Below, one piece after another: positions 33,874-42,358 of a stretch of DNA of 64,000 nt. Source of the DNA: Lactobacillus sp. (GTDB lineage Bacteria; Bacillota; Bacilli; Lactobacillales; Lactobacillaceae); NCBI GenBank assembly GCA_022641965.1, contig JALCDX010000003.1, positions 1 through 64,000 of the forward strand. The letters are read 5' to 3'. Below the pieces are notes generated by a model, which worked only from the letters and a program-made list of their open reading frames with translations, was not told the DNA's origin and ran no database searches. Positions within the stretch are counted from its first letter, which is position 1. Each line of letters starts with the position of its first letter. A program made the translations under genes and the position numbers.

Positions 33874-35271
33874 ATGACGGAATATCGTGTCGAAAGTGAT
33901 ACTATCGGCCCAGTCAAGATTCCTAAGGAAGCTTTATGGGGCCCACAGACTGAGAGAAGTCGCAATAACTTCCCGACCGGTGAGTTAATGCCTTTGGCTA
34001 TTATTCGTGCTTTATTGCAAATTAAGAAAGCCGCTGCTCAATCAAACGTTGAAGTTGGCGACGAGCCAAAAGATAAAGGTGAGGCGATTATCGAAGCTGT
34101 CGACAAGCTTTCAGCTTTAAGCGATGATGATTTGCGCAAGGACTTCCCGCTTCATGTTTACCAGACGGGTTCAGGTACGCAAACCAACATGAACACGAAC
34201 GAAGTCGTTGCTAACATGGCAATGAAGCTGCACCCAGATTTGACTATTTTGCCAAATGACGATGTTAACCGTGGCCAATCATCTAACGATACTTTCCCAA
34301 CCGCTATGAACCTTGTCGCTGTCCAAGCTTTAGACAAGCTGGAACCACAAGTTCAACACCTGATTGACGAATTAAAAGTTAAGCAAGAGAAGTACTGGAA
34401 GACTGTTAAGGTCGGCCGGACCCACTTGCAAGATGCTACGCCATTAACATTCGGCCAAGAAGTTTCTGGTTACGTTTCAGCTTTGGAGCATGACTTAGAT
34501 TACATCAAGACTCTGAAGCCAACTCTGTATGAACTGGCTATTGGTGGTACTGCTGTTGGTACTGGTTTGAATGCCGCTCCTGGCATGACTGCTAGAATCG
34601 CTGAAAAACTGTCCAAGGTTTATGGTCACGAATTCAACGTTAAGACCAACAAGTTCTTCGGCTTAGCTCACCACTCAGGCATTAACACTGTTCACGGTGC
34701 TTTAAAGAGCTTGGCTGCTGATATGTTTAAGATTGCACAAGACATTCGGTTCTTGGCTTCTGGTCCACGGGCTGGCTACGGCGAATTGAACATTCCTGCT
34801 AACGAACCTGGTTCATCAATCATGCCAGGCAAGGTCAACCCAACTCAGGCTGAAGCTGTCACGATGGCTGCCTTGAAAGTCTTTGGCAACGACACGACCA
34901 TCACCGCTGCCTGCTCACAAGGTAACTTTGAAATGAACGTCTTCAAGCCAGTTATGATTGCAGCCTTCCTTGACTCAGCTGACCTGATGGCTGGCACAAT
35001 CAAGGGCTTTGCTGACAAGATGATCCACGGCTTAACTGTTAACGCTGAGCGGATGGACGACTTGCTTGAAAACTCATTGATGACAGTTACTGCTTTGTCA
35101 CCACACATTGGCTACCACGCAGCTGCTAAGATCGCACAAGCTGCTGACAAGGCTGGCAGCACATTGCGCGAAGCTGCTTTAAAGAGTGGCAAGGTAACCG
35201 CTGAGCAATACGATGAGTGGATGGACATGCTTGCCATGACTAATGTCGACAGTACCGATCCAATGGATTAG
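33874..35271 (+). CDS. fumC: Class II fumarase
   Basis: Reversible hydration of fumarate to malate. The 465-residue protein has YRVESDTIGPVKIPKEALWG, the active-site region GSGTQTNMNTNEVVANMA, HLQDATPLTFGQEVSGY, and the signature GSSIMPGKVNPTQ. ATG follows TGGAGG. It lies 26 bases before the fumarate reductase gene and is probably co-transcribed. In lactobacilli lacking a full TCA cycle it works toward fumarate in a reductive branch. Confidence 0.96.
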   Translation: MTEYRVESDTIGPVKIPKEALWGPQTERSRNNFPTGELMPLAIIRALLQIKKAAAQSNVEVGDEPKDKGEAIIEAVDKLSALSDDDLRKDFPLHVYQTGSGTQTNMNTNEVVANMAMKLHPDLTILPNDDVNRGQSSNDTFPTAMNLVAVQALDKLEPQVQHLIDELKVKQEKYWKTVKVGRTHLQDATPLTFGQEVSGYVSALEHDLDYIKTLKPTLYELAIGGTAVGTGLNAAPGMTARIAEKLSKVYGHEFNVKTNKFFGLAHHSGINTVHGALKSLAADMFKIAQDIRFLASGPRAGYGELNIPANEPGSSIMPGKVNPTQAEAVTMAALKVFGNDTTITAACSQGNFEMNVFKPVMIAAFLDSADLMAGTIKGFADKMIHGLTVNAERMDDLLENSLMTVTALSPHIGYHAAAKIAQAADKAGSTLREAALKSGKVTAEQYDEWMDMLAMTNVDSTDPMD

Positions 35272-35297
35272 TTAAGTAGTATAGGAGAGAATTAAAG

Positions 35298-36779
35298 ATG
35301 GCATTTCATTATGAACCAAAATGGTTTGTTGAATTAGAAGAATCTTACGATGCAGTTGTAGTTGGTGCTGGTGGTGCCGGCTTAACTGCTGCTATTCAAG
35401 CTGCTGAAATGGGCTTGCACGTTGCTGTTTTTGAAAAGCAAGACGAACTTGGTGGTAACACTAAGAAGGCTTCATCAGGTATGAACGCTGCTGAAACCCA
35501 CGTTCAATTAAAGCACGGCGTGATCGACAGCGCTGACGACTTCTACAAGGAAACCTTAAAGGGTGGTGGCTACATGAACGACCGCGACATGCTGCGGTTC
35601 TTCGTTAACCACACTCCATTAGCAATTGACTGGTTAGCTGACCACAAGATTGACTTAAGCGACTTAACTATCACTGGTGGTATGTCTAAGCCTCGTGCTC
35701 ACCGTCCAGCTGACATGTCAGCTGTTGGTGGTTACTTAGTAAGCCACTTGCTGGAAACTGCTGCTAAATACGCAGACAATATTTCAATCTTCAACAACTG
35801 CCAAGTTAAGAAGATCGAACAAGACGAAGACGGCAACGTTACTGGCGTTTTAGTTGGTACTGAAGGCGGCCCACGTGAAGTTGCTACTAAGGCTGTTCTG
35901 CTTGCTTCAGGTGGTTTCGGTCACAACAAGGACATGATCAAGAAGTACCGTCCAGACCTGGTTGACTACGAAACTACTAACGGCCCTGGCTCAACTGGTG
36001 ACGGTATCAAGTTGGCTACCGAATGTGGTGCCCAATTAACTCAAATGGACTTAATCCAAATCCACCCAACTGTTTACCAAGATGGCGATCACCCATACTT
36101 AATCGGTGAAGCTGTTCGTGGTGAAGGTGCCATCTTATGTGACTTCCGCGGCCACCGTTTCGTAAACGAATTAACTACTCGTAAGATCGTTTCAAACGCT
36201 ATTACTGCTTTGCCAGAACACTCAGCATTCTTGATCTTTGGTCAAGGTACTCGTGACCACGCTAAGTCATTAGACTTCTACGAATCAATTGGCCTGGTTA
36301 AGAAGAGTGACGACTTGGCAGGCTTGCTTGGCGGTCAAAACAACGAACACGCTAAGACCTTGGAAGAAACTGTTGAGAAGTGGAACATGGCAGTTAAGGC
36401 TGGCAAGGATGAACAATTCGGCCGGACTACTGGTATGCAACGTCCTATCGAAGGACCATTCTACGCAATTCACATTGCTCCAGCTATCCACTACACTATG
36501 GGTGGTGTTCACGTTAACAGCAAGACTCGAGTTATCGACGAAAACGGTAACATTATCAACGGCTTATACGCTGCTGGTGAAGTTGCTGGTGGTTTGCACG
36601 GCAACAACAGAATTGGTGGTAACTCAATTGCTGAAACTGTTGTAAACGGTCGTGAAGCTGGTTTGCAAATGGCTGCTCAATTAGAAGCTGCTGGCAAGAA
36701 ATTAGAACCAGTTGTTCTTGAAGAAGAAAAAGAAGCTGAATCTGAAGCTGACGCTGCTTCTGGCGCAAGCAAGGCTTAA
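35298..36779 (+). CDS. frdA: Soluble fumarate reductase flavoprotein
   Basis: A 493-residue FAD enzyme of the FrdA/flavocytochrome-c-like family that reduces fumarate to succinate. The N-terminal Rossmann motif is AVVVGAGGAGLTAAIQAAEM. Substrate region residues are in HPTVYQDGDHPYLIGEAVRG. The C-terminal FAD motif is GLHGNNRIGGNSIAETVVNG. No iron-sulfur or membrane anchor genes are next to it, so electrons probably come from a soluble donor. The last 25 residues form an odd Glu/Ala-rich tail (EEEKEAESEADAASGASKA). Confidence 0.9.
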   Translation: MAFHYEPKWFVELEESYDAVVVGAGGAGLTAAIQAAEMGLHVAVFEKQDELGGNTKKASSGMNAAETHVQLKHGVIDSADDFYKETLKGGGYMNDRDMLRFFVNHTPLAIDWLADHKIDLSDLTITGGMSKPRAHRPADMSAVGGYLVSHLLETAAKYADNISIFNNCQVKKIEQDEDGNVTGVLVGTEGGPREVATKAVLLASGGFGHNKDMIKKYRPDLVDYETTNGPGSTGDGIKLATECGAQLTQMDLIQIHPTVYQDGDHPYLIGEAVRGEGAILCDFRGHRFVNELTTRKIVSNAITALPEHSAFLIFGQGTRDHAKSLDFYESIGLVKKSDDLAGLLGGQNNEHAKTLEETVEKWNMAVKAGKDEQFGRTTGMQRPIEGPFYAIHIAPAIHYTMGGVHVNSKTRVIDENGNIINGLYAAGEVAGGLHGNNRIGGNSIAETVVNGREAGLQMAAQLEAAGKKLEPVVLEEEKEAESEADAASGASKA

Positions 36780-36802
36780 TAGCTTCTAATTAGCAATAAC
36801 TT

Positions 36803-36834
36803 AAAAGCATTCTCGTTTGAGAATGCTTTTTTGT
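36803..36834 (+). terminator. Terminator after frdA
   Basis: AAAAGCATTCTC, loop, GAGAATGCTTTTTTG. Confidence 0.9.
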
Positions 36835-36948
36835 TTTGAAAAACTTCGTGAAAAAAACAACTTATCAGTCGCAATCTCAGTCGAAAAAGGTGTATAATGT
36901 CTTGTGTAATGAAGAACAAAGATTTTTCTTTGAAGGGAGAATTATTCT

Positions 36949-37878
36949 ATGTCTAAAGGAAAAGTTTTATTAGTTGGTGACGGTCGTGTAGGTTCAACCT
37001 TTGCAAACGACTTGCTGCAAAACGCTGATGTTAAGGAATTAGTAATTTGCGACGTTGTTGAGAAGTTAACTGTTGGTGACTCTCTTGACTTGGAAGATAT
37101 TACTAACTTCTACCACCCAGTAAATGTTCACGCTGGTACTTATGCTGATGCTAAGGATGCCGATGTTGCTGTCATCACCGCTGGTGTTGCTCGTAAGCCA
37201 GGTATGACCCGTTTGGACTTAGTTGGCAAGAACGTTAAGATTCTTGAAAGCATCGTTAAGCCAATCGTTGACTCAGGCTTCAAAGGTGTCTTTGTTGTTT
37301 CCGCAAACCCAGTTGACATTTTAACTACTTTGACTCAACGTTTGTCAGGCTTCCCAAAGAACCGTGTTATCGGTACTGGTACTTCACTGGACACTGCTCG
37401 GTTCAAGATTGCTTTGGCTAAGAAAGTTGGCAAGGATGTTCGTGACATCAACGCTTACGTATTAGGCGAACACGGTGACACTTCCTTCGAAAACTTTGAC
37501 GAAGCTACTATTGCTGACAAGCCATTACGTTCATACTCAGAACTGGATGACGACACTCTGGAACAATTACAAACTGACGTCCGCAAGAAGGGCGGCAAGA
37601 TCATTGCTAACAAGGGTGCTACCTTCTACGGTGTTGCTCAAATGTTAACTCACATTGTTAAGGCTATTCTTGAAAACCAAGAAATGGTTCTGCCACTGTC
37701 AGCTCCAGTACAAGGCCACTACGGCATTAAGCATGACTTGTTCTTAGGTACTCCAGCTGTTATCAACAGCAACGGTATTGCTGACGTTATCGAAACTAAG
37801 CTGTCAGACGAAGAATTGAAGAAGATGAACTACTCAGCAGACAAGATGCAAGAAGTAGTTGACTCAGTTAAGCTTTAA
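36949..37878 (+). CDS. LDH-fold 2-hydroxyacid dehydrogenase, probably malate dehydrogenase
   Basis: A 309-residue NAD enzyme of the LDH/MDH superfamily. The NAD motif is VLLVGDGRVGSTFANDLL; catalytic residues lie in SLDTARF and LGEHGDTSF. The active-site loop is AGVARKPGMTRLDL. Where lactate dehydrogenases have Gln (position 102), this has Arg, as in E. coli MDH (GVARKPGM). That Arg binds the second carboxylate of oxaloacetate. With fumC and frdA alongside, malate dehydrogenase is the better call than lactate dehydrogenase. It has its own promoter (TATAAT near 36893). Confidence 0.78.
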   Translation: MSKGKVLLVGDGRVGSTFANDLLQNADVKELVICDVVEKLTVGDSLDLEDITNFYHPVNVHAGTYADAKDADVAVITAGVARKPGMTRLDLVGKNVKILESIVKPIVDSGFKGVFVVSANPVDILTTLTQRLSGFPKNRVIGTGTSLDTARFKIALAKKVGKDVRDINAYVLGEHGDTSFENFDEATIADKPLRSYSELDDDTLEQLQTDVRKKGGKIIANKGATFYGVAQMLTHIVKAILENQEMVLPLSAPVQGHYGIKHDLFLGTPAVINSNGIADVIETKLSDEELKKMNYSADKMQEVVDSVKL

Positions 37879-37906
37879 TTAACAGTCGATAGCTGATCAC
37901 TTCGTT

Positions 37907-37938
37907 AAAAGGCTCTCCCAGATGGGAGAGCCTTTTTG
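37907..37938 (+). terminator. Terminator after the MDH-like gene
   Basis: AAGGCTCTCCCA, loop, GGGAGAGCCTTTTTG. Confidence 0.9.
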
Positions 37939-37997
37939 TGTCAGAAAATGCTAAAATAGATGTGAAAAGAATACGGAAATAGTTAAGGAGGAGAAAT

Positions 37998-39176
37998 ATC
38001 AATCACAAGACGCTAATTAATTTATTAAGAGGAGAAATTATCCTAACGATCATTTTTGCTCTTTACTTCTTAATTAGCGGACAGTCGCTAGTGTCGCAAA
38101 CTTTACCAATTGCTTGGTTTAATCAACGCTTTGTGCAAGTGCTATTACTGCTTTTATTAGTGCTAGCGCTAATTCAGCCGAAAACAGAAAAACTTTTATG
38201 TTGGCATAAACTTTGTTGCTTTATTTTTTTAACAACAATCGTGAACCGCTACCTGTCTAGTTTGTTTGGGCTGCTTTGCAAACAGCATGCTGGTTGGCTG
38301 GTTCTTTATGCTTTATTGCTAATGCCAATTTTTCTGCCAATAATCGCTTATGCAGGTTCCGCGATTAAAGGAACAATTTGGCGTTTGCTAGCCGTTTACT
38401 GGTTGATTTTATCGATTTACATCAGTAACAGCTTTCCGCAGATTTCACCAATTTGGGCTGATTCTTTAATATCTTCAGGTTTATTGCCAGCAATTGCTTT
38501 CTGTTTAGCAGTTTTCTTGCTTAGTGCATGTTGGAAGCTCAACTTACGATTAGTTGTAAAACAAAAAGAAAATTGTGCTCGCAAGTTAGGCTTACAAATA
38601 ATCCTATTACTCGCTGCTTGCTGGTTAGCCGGCTTTTGTGCTTGCATTTCTTTTGCTTTGACACCAAGTCAAGCAGTTTTATTGCAGCCATTAGCTGAGC
38701 TCCATTTGCAAGTTGGTGACTGGTTTACGGCGCTTGAAGCAGGTGTAATGGAGCAGGCAGAACAGGCTTTGGTACTGCTTGTTTTACTAGATGCTTTTCG
38801 CACAAATCGTCATCAACTAATTTGGAGCATCGGTTTAACTAGTTTGATTTTCGCCATGACACACTTAATTAATTTACTCAGCGGTGAACCTACTAACAGC
38901 GTGATTAGTCAGCTTATCTTCACGTTCGGCTTAGCAGCTTTTTGGTTGATTTTATGGCTGTCTACTGGTCAACTGTGGCTGGCGATGGTAATGCATTTCC
39001 TCACGGATTTATTAGGTTATGGCCTGCATGGTATTAGTTTTTTAGTAAATTATGGTGATCCAATTATTTTAGGAGGACTCATTATTTGCTTAACTGCTCT
39101 GCTTTTAGCCGTTATCTTCTTCATTCCTAACAAAAAAGCGATGACTTTTAATGTCAACAAATTATTAAATGCATAA
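37998..39176 (+). CDS. CPBP (Abi)-like membrane protein, atypical start
   Basis: A very hydrophobic protein of about 392 residues with eight or more helices. Three weak CPBP-protease motifs are visible: MEQAEQALVLLVL (the usual EExxxR is degraded), FAMTHLINL and MHFLTDLLG. The best ribosome site AAGGAGG (37985-37991) points to ATC at 37998 (INHKTLINLLRGEIILTIIF), with no ATG; otherwise GTG 38091 starts it, 31 codons later without a ribosome site. Loss of the first glutamates suggests a non-catalytic member. Function unknown. Confidence 0.55.
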   Translation: MNHKTLINLLRGEIILTIIFALYFLISGQSLVSQTLPIAWFNQRFVQVLLLLLLVLALIQPKTEKLLCWHKLCCFIFLTTIVNRYLSSLFGLLCKQHAGWLVLYALLLMPIFLPIIAYAGSAIKGTIWRLLAVYWLILSIYISNSFPQISPIWADSLISSGLLPAIAFCLAVFLLSACWKLNLRLVVKQKENCARKLGLQIILLLAACWLAGFCACISFALTPSQAVLLQPLAELHLQVGDWFTALEAGVMEQAEQALVLLVLLDAFRTNRHQLIWSIGLTSLIFAMTHLINLLSGEPTNSVISQLIFTFGLAAFWLILWLSTGQLWLAMVMHFLTDLLGYGLHGISFLVNYGDPIILGGLIICLTALLLAVIFFIPNKKAMTFNVNKLLNA

Positions 39177-39219
39177 AAAATACAGCTTACTTGATCATTA
39201 CCAAGTAAGCTGTATTTTC
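39174..39219. terminator. Bidirectional terminator
   Basis: AATACAGCTTACTTG, loop, CAAGTAAGCTGTATT between convergent genes. Confidence 0.88.
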
Positions 39220-39222
39220 GCG

Positions 39223-40418
39223 CTATTTTTTCATATTCTTTAAAACATTAACGTGGAATAAAATTAAATTCAAAACTACCAGTGCAGCGGTAGCTAGGAA
39301 CACATAGTTGTAATTAGTCAGCCCCGAAATTGTCGAGCCGATCAGTGGCCCGCAGATATTGCCGATATACATCGCCGACTGATTCCAAGAAAAAATCCGC
39401 CCAGTTGCATAGGTGGGCGTGTTTTTAGTCAGCATTGTTTGCACTTGCGGGAACAAGCAGGCATCAGAAAAGCCCACCAGAAACCGCAGAATGCCAAGCT
39501 GCCAAGTGTTTTGCACAAAAGCCGTTAAGCCAAAGAAGATAATCGCACCATACATACCGAGCAAGATGATTTTTTCTGTGCCAATTTTATCGCCCCATGC
39601 GCCAAAGCGGGGAGCGGCAAAGAAAGTGGCAATAACAGGTAAAGCAGCGATAATGCCAGCTACAAAGACGTAGTTGCCTTGATTGTGCATCAGCTGGCGG
39701 ACGTAGATCGACAGATCGAATTGGTCGCTGCTTGAATAATGACTGTTGTCAGCAGCAGGCCGAAAATCAGTGCCGGGCTCTGCAAAGACTTGAGCACATC
39801 GCTAGTTTTGTCCATTTTTTGGCCAACCACGGGGTGGAAGTCTTCTTTGACAAACAGCAGCGAGAAGACAAAGCAGCAAAGCAGCAGAAATCCTGTAAGA
39901 AAGAATGTGATCCGGTATGAAAAAGCTGATGAAATGGCACCGCCGACAAACGGCCCGAGCAGCTGGCCAGCCGTGAAAGCCGCCGTCATTGTGCCAAGGG
40001 CTTTACCGCTTTCTTTGTCAGGCACTTGGGTAGCCACTAACGCGTTGGAATTAGAAATGTAGCCAGCAAAAAAACCTTGCAGCATGCGCAGCAAAAACAG
40101 CTCAACAACATTGGTGACTAACCCCATCGCAGTCATGACAATCGCCATCGAAGCTGATGAAATCAAAATGATGGTTTTACGGCCACGTTTATCGGCCAAT
40201 TTGCCCCAGAGCGGCGAGATGAAAGCACCAACGATAAAAGTCCCTGAAAAGACTAGGCCCGACCAAAAATTCAGCTGCTGGTGGTTGAATTTTCCTAAAG
40301 TATCAATATAAAGCGAGAGAAAAGGAACGACTTCAGAAAAGGCGATTCCGCCAATAAAGACGCCGATCGCCAGAATGATTAAATTGCGGCGCCAAGAAAA
40401 TTGTTTCGTCTGTTTCAT
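39223..40418 (-). pseudogene. MFS multidrug-type transporter, frameshifted
   Basis: The 5' part encodes six helices of a drug:H+ antiporter (GKLADKRGRKTIILISSASM is motif A) and ends in ATNSICRSTSAS. The rest, YVRQLMHNQGNYVFVAGIIA onward, lies in another frame and has the second motif-A-like FGAWGDKIGTEK. The break is near 39700-39720. Relatives have about three more residues here (NSIxPxxSLYV), so a deletion of roughly 10 bp, or of one base, is the likely lesion. Efflux is probably lost. Confidence 0.72.
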
Positions 40419-40424
40419 CGTAAA

Positions 40425-40928
40425 TTATTCTTTTAAGTCAACAATCGTTGCCTGGACCAATTTAGCCAGATCTTGCGGATTTAAAAAGACTGATCGGCCG
40501 ACTTCGCCAGCTGACACGCCGATTTCAGCAGCGTCATTAACAGAATCATCTAAATAAATTGGGAAATGCAGCCGTTCGTAAATGCCGATAGGCGTGTTAG
40601 CGCCATGAACGTAACCGGTAGTTTTCTCTAGTTTCTTCAGCGGCAGCAGCTCGCATTTTTTATTGCCCGAAGCTTTTGCCAATTTTTTCATGTCCAAATG
40701 GGCGGTAACGGGAACGACACCGACTAAGACGCCGGTTTTATTTCCTTCGCAGACCAGGGTTTTGTAGACCAAATGCTCGTCTTTGGCTAAAATAGAAGTG
40801 TCCATTTGGGCGGTATCGCCCACCATTTTAGTTGCAAACTGGGCTTGCCGATATTTAATCTTGTGCTGGTCCAGCATTTTTTCGACTAATGTTTTCTTTA
40901 AACCTTTTTGTTTTTTCTTCTTACTCAT
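40425..40928 (-). CDS. ybaK: YbaK/EbsC-family aminoacyl-tRNA deacylase
   Basis: A 167-residue editing protein that hydrolyses Cys-tRNA(Pro). It has the YbaK fold: TLVEKMLDQHKIKYRQAQF, LVYKTLVCEGNKTGVLVGVV, and the C-terminal GEVGRSVFLNPQDLAKLVQA. MSKKKK at 40928 follows TAGGTG and is preferred to an ATG three codons upstream. It starts six bases after the broken MFS gene on the same strand order, so MFS may be downstream in its operon. Confidence 0.87.
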   Translation of the reverse strand: MSKKKKQKGLKKTLVEKMLDQHKIKYRQAQFATKMVGDTAQMDTSILAKDEHLVYKTLVCEGNKTGVLVGVVPVTAHLDMKKLAKASGNKKCELLPLKKLEKTTGYVHGANTPIGIYERLHFPIYLDDSVNDAAEIGVSAGEVGRSVFLNPQDLAKLVQATIVDLKE

Positions 40929-40990
40929 TTTTAACACCTACCGCTATTAAATATAGCATGCTTGAAAATGCTGGCAAAGAAAGGATTCTT

Positions 40991-41932
40991 ATGAAACTGC
41001 TTGTGATCAAAATTGAAACTTCTCATGAAGTTGAAGAAGCACTGACGGTCTTTTTGCAAGATCAACTGGGTGCCTTAGGCGTGGAAGGGCGCAAGCGCAG
41101 CGACTTCGTTGAAGCCGGCTGGCGTCATGATTCCACAGTTGTTGATTTAGGCGATATTAAAGATCTGCCTGAGGACCTAGAACTGATCGCTTACTTTGAC
41201 CAAGAAACAGATCCAGCTGAAATTAAGCAGGCTTTAGCTGACAAGCTGACCGAGTTAGCCGGCTACGGTTTGCAAACGGGTGCTAAAAAAATTGCATCTT
41301 CATATATCAACAATGTTGACTGGCAGACAGAATGGCAGAAGTACTACCATGCGATTAGCTTTTCGCGGCATTTAGCGATTGTGCCAAAATGGGAGCAGTT
41401 CAAGCCAGCACTACCTGGCCAGCAGGCTATTATCATGGATCCAGGTCTGGCTTTTGGCACTGGCGGTCATATTACCACTCAGCTGGTCATGCTGGCGATG
41501 GAGCGCTGCTTGGACCGGCCAATGAAAGTTGCTGATGTTGGGACCGGCTCAGGCATCTTGGCAATTGCAGCCAGCAAATTAGGGGCTGAGTCGGTGCTCG
41601 CCACTGATATTTCTGAAGATTCAATGCACGCAGCTCGTGAAAATATGGGGCTGAATCACTGTGACAATATCACCGTTAAAAAAGTCAGCTTGCTGGCAGA
41701 AGTCGAGGGCAAGTTTGATTTGATCCTGGCAAATATCTTGGCTGATATTTTGCTGGAACTTATCCCGCAGCTGCCAAGTCATTTGGCTCCCGGCGGGCAA
41801 GTAATTTTCTCTGGCATCGATTATTTGCAAGCTGATAAAATTAAAGCTGCCTTAAAAGCAGCCGGTTTGCGTGTTGACCTGACTATGCGGCAAAAACGCT
41901 GGGTTTGCATGATCATATCGCGGGCTGATTGA
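40991..41932 (+). CDS. prmA: Ribosomal protein L11 methyltransferase
   Basis: Trimethylates ribosomal protein L11 using S-adenosylmethionine. The 313-residue protein shows WQTEWQKYYHAISFSRHLAI, MDPGLAFGTGGHITTQLVML, the SAM motif VADVGTGSGILAIAASKLGA and LILANILADILLELIP. ATG 40991 follows AAAGGATTC; longer frames upstream lack family similarity. It leads into the rel cluster. Confidence 0.95.
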   Translation: MKLLVIKIETSHEVEEALTVFLQDQLGALGVEGRKRSDFVEAGWRHDSTVVDLGDIKDLPEDLELIAYFDQETDPAEIKQALADKLTELAGYGLQTGAKKIASSYINNVDWQTEWQKYYHAISFSRHLAIVPKWEQFKPALPGQQAIIMDPGLAFGTGGHITTQLVMLAMERCLDRPMKVADVGTGSGILAIAASKLGAESVLATDISEDSMHAARENMGLNHCDNITVKKVSLLAEVEGKFDLILANILADILLELIPQLPSHLAPGGQVIFSGIDYLQADKIKAALKAAGLRVDLTMRQKRWVCMIISRAD

Positions 41933-41971
41933 AAGTGCTAAAATTAAACTTAGATTGAAGGATTTGGTAAG

Positions 41972-42352
41972 ATGAAAAGTTTTTTAGAAAAGATCAAACA
42001 ATCAAAGCTCGGAAGATGGGTGCACCGGCTGAATCAGCATCCCTTTATGCCGCTGATCTGGTGGGCCATCTTGTCAGTCATCTTGTGGTTTGGCTGCGGC
42101 TTGGTGCATCTGCCGAAAGTTTGGCGGATCGGTTTGATTTTTATGCTGTATAATGGCTGGCTGTCTTACCACCTTGGTCATTTAATTGCAGTACGCAAGC
42201 TAAGCAAATGGTGGATCCTGCTCCTGCCTGCAGTTTTTGCGGCAGCGGTAGCCTTGCACTTTGCTAAATACAATTTTGTCTTGTGTGCGGCCTATTTGAT
42301 TTTAGCTGTTTTCGGCCTTTGGCAAGACAATTTTTACAAAGAAGCGCGGTGA
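41972..42352 (+). CDS. Small membrane protein of unknown function
   Basis: A 126-residue protein with about four membrane helices (IWWAILSVILWFGCGLVHL, IGLIFMLYNGWLSYHLGHLI, WILLLPAVFAAAVALHFA, FVLCAAYLILAVFGLW) and a basic N-terminus. It resembles the small membrane proteins often found beside prmA and rel in lactobacilli. No catalytic motif is visible. Confidence 0.7.
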   Translation: MKSFLEKIKQSKLGRWVHRLNQHPFMPLIWWAILSVILWFGCGLVHLPKVWRIGLIFMLYNGWLSYHLGHLIAVRKLSKWWILLLPAVFAAAVALHFAKYNFVLCAAYLILAVFGLWQDNFYKEAR

Positions 42353-42358
42353 TCAAAG

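Noticed and set aside
36949..37878. L-lactate dehydrogenase as the first-choice name
   Set aside because: The loop has Arg where LDHs have Gln and matches MDH; gene neighbours also favour malate. LDH activity is not excluded.
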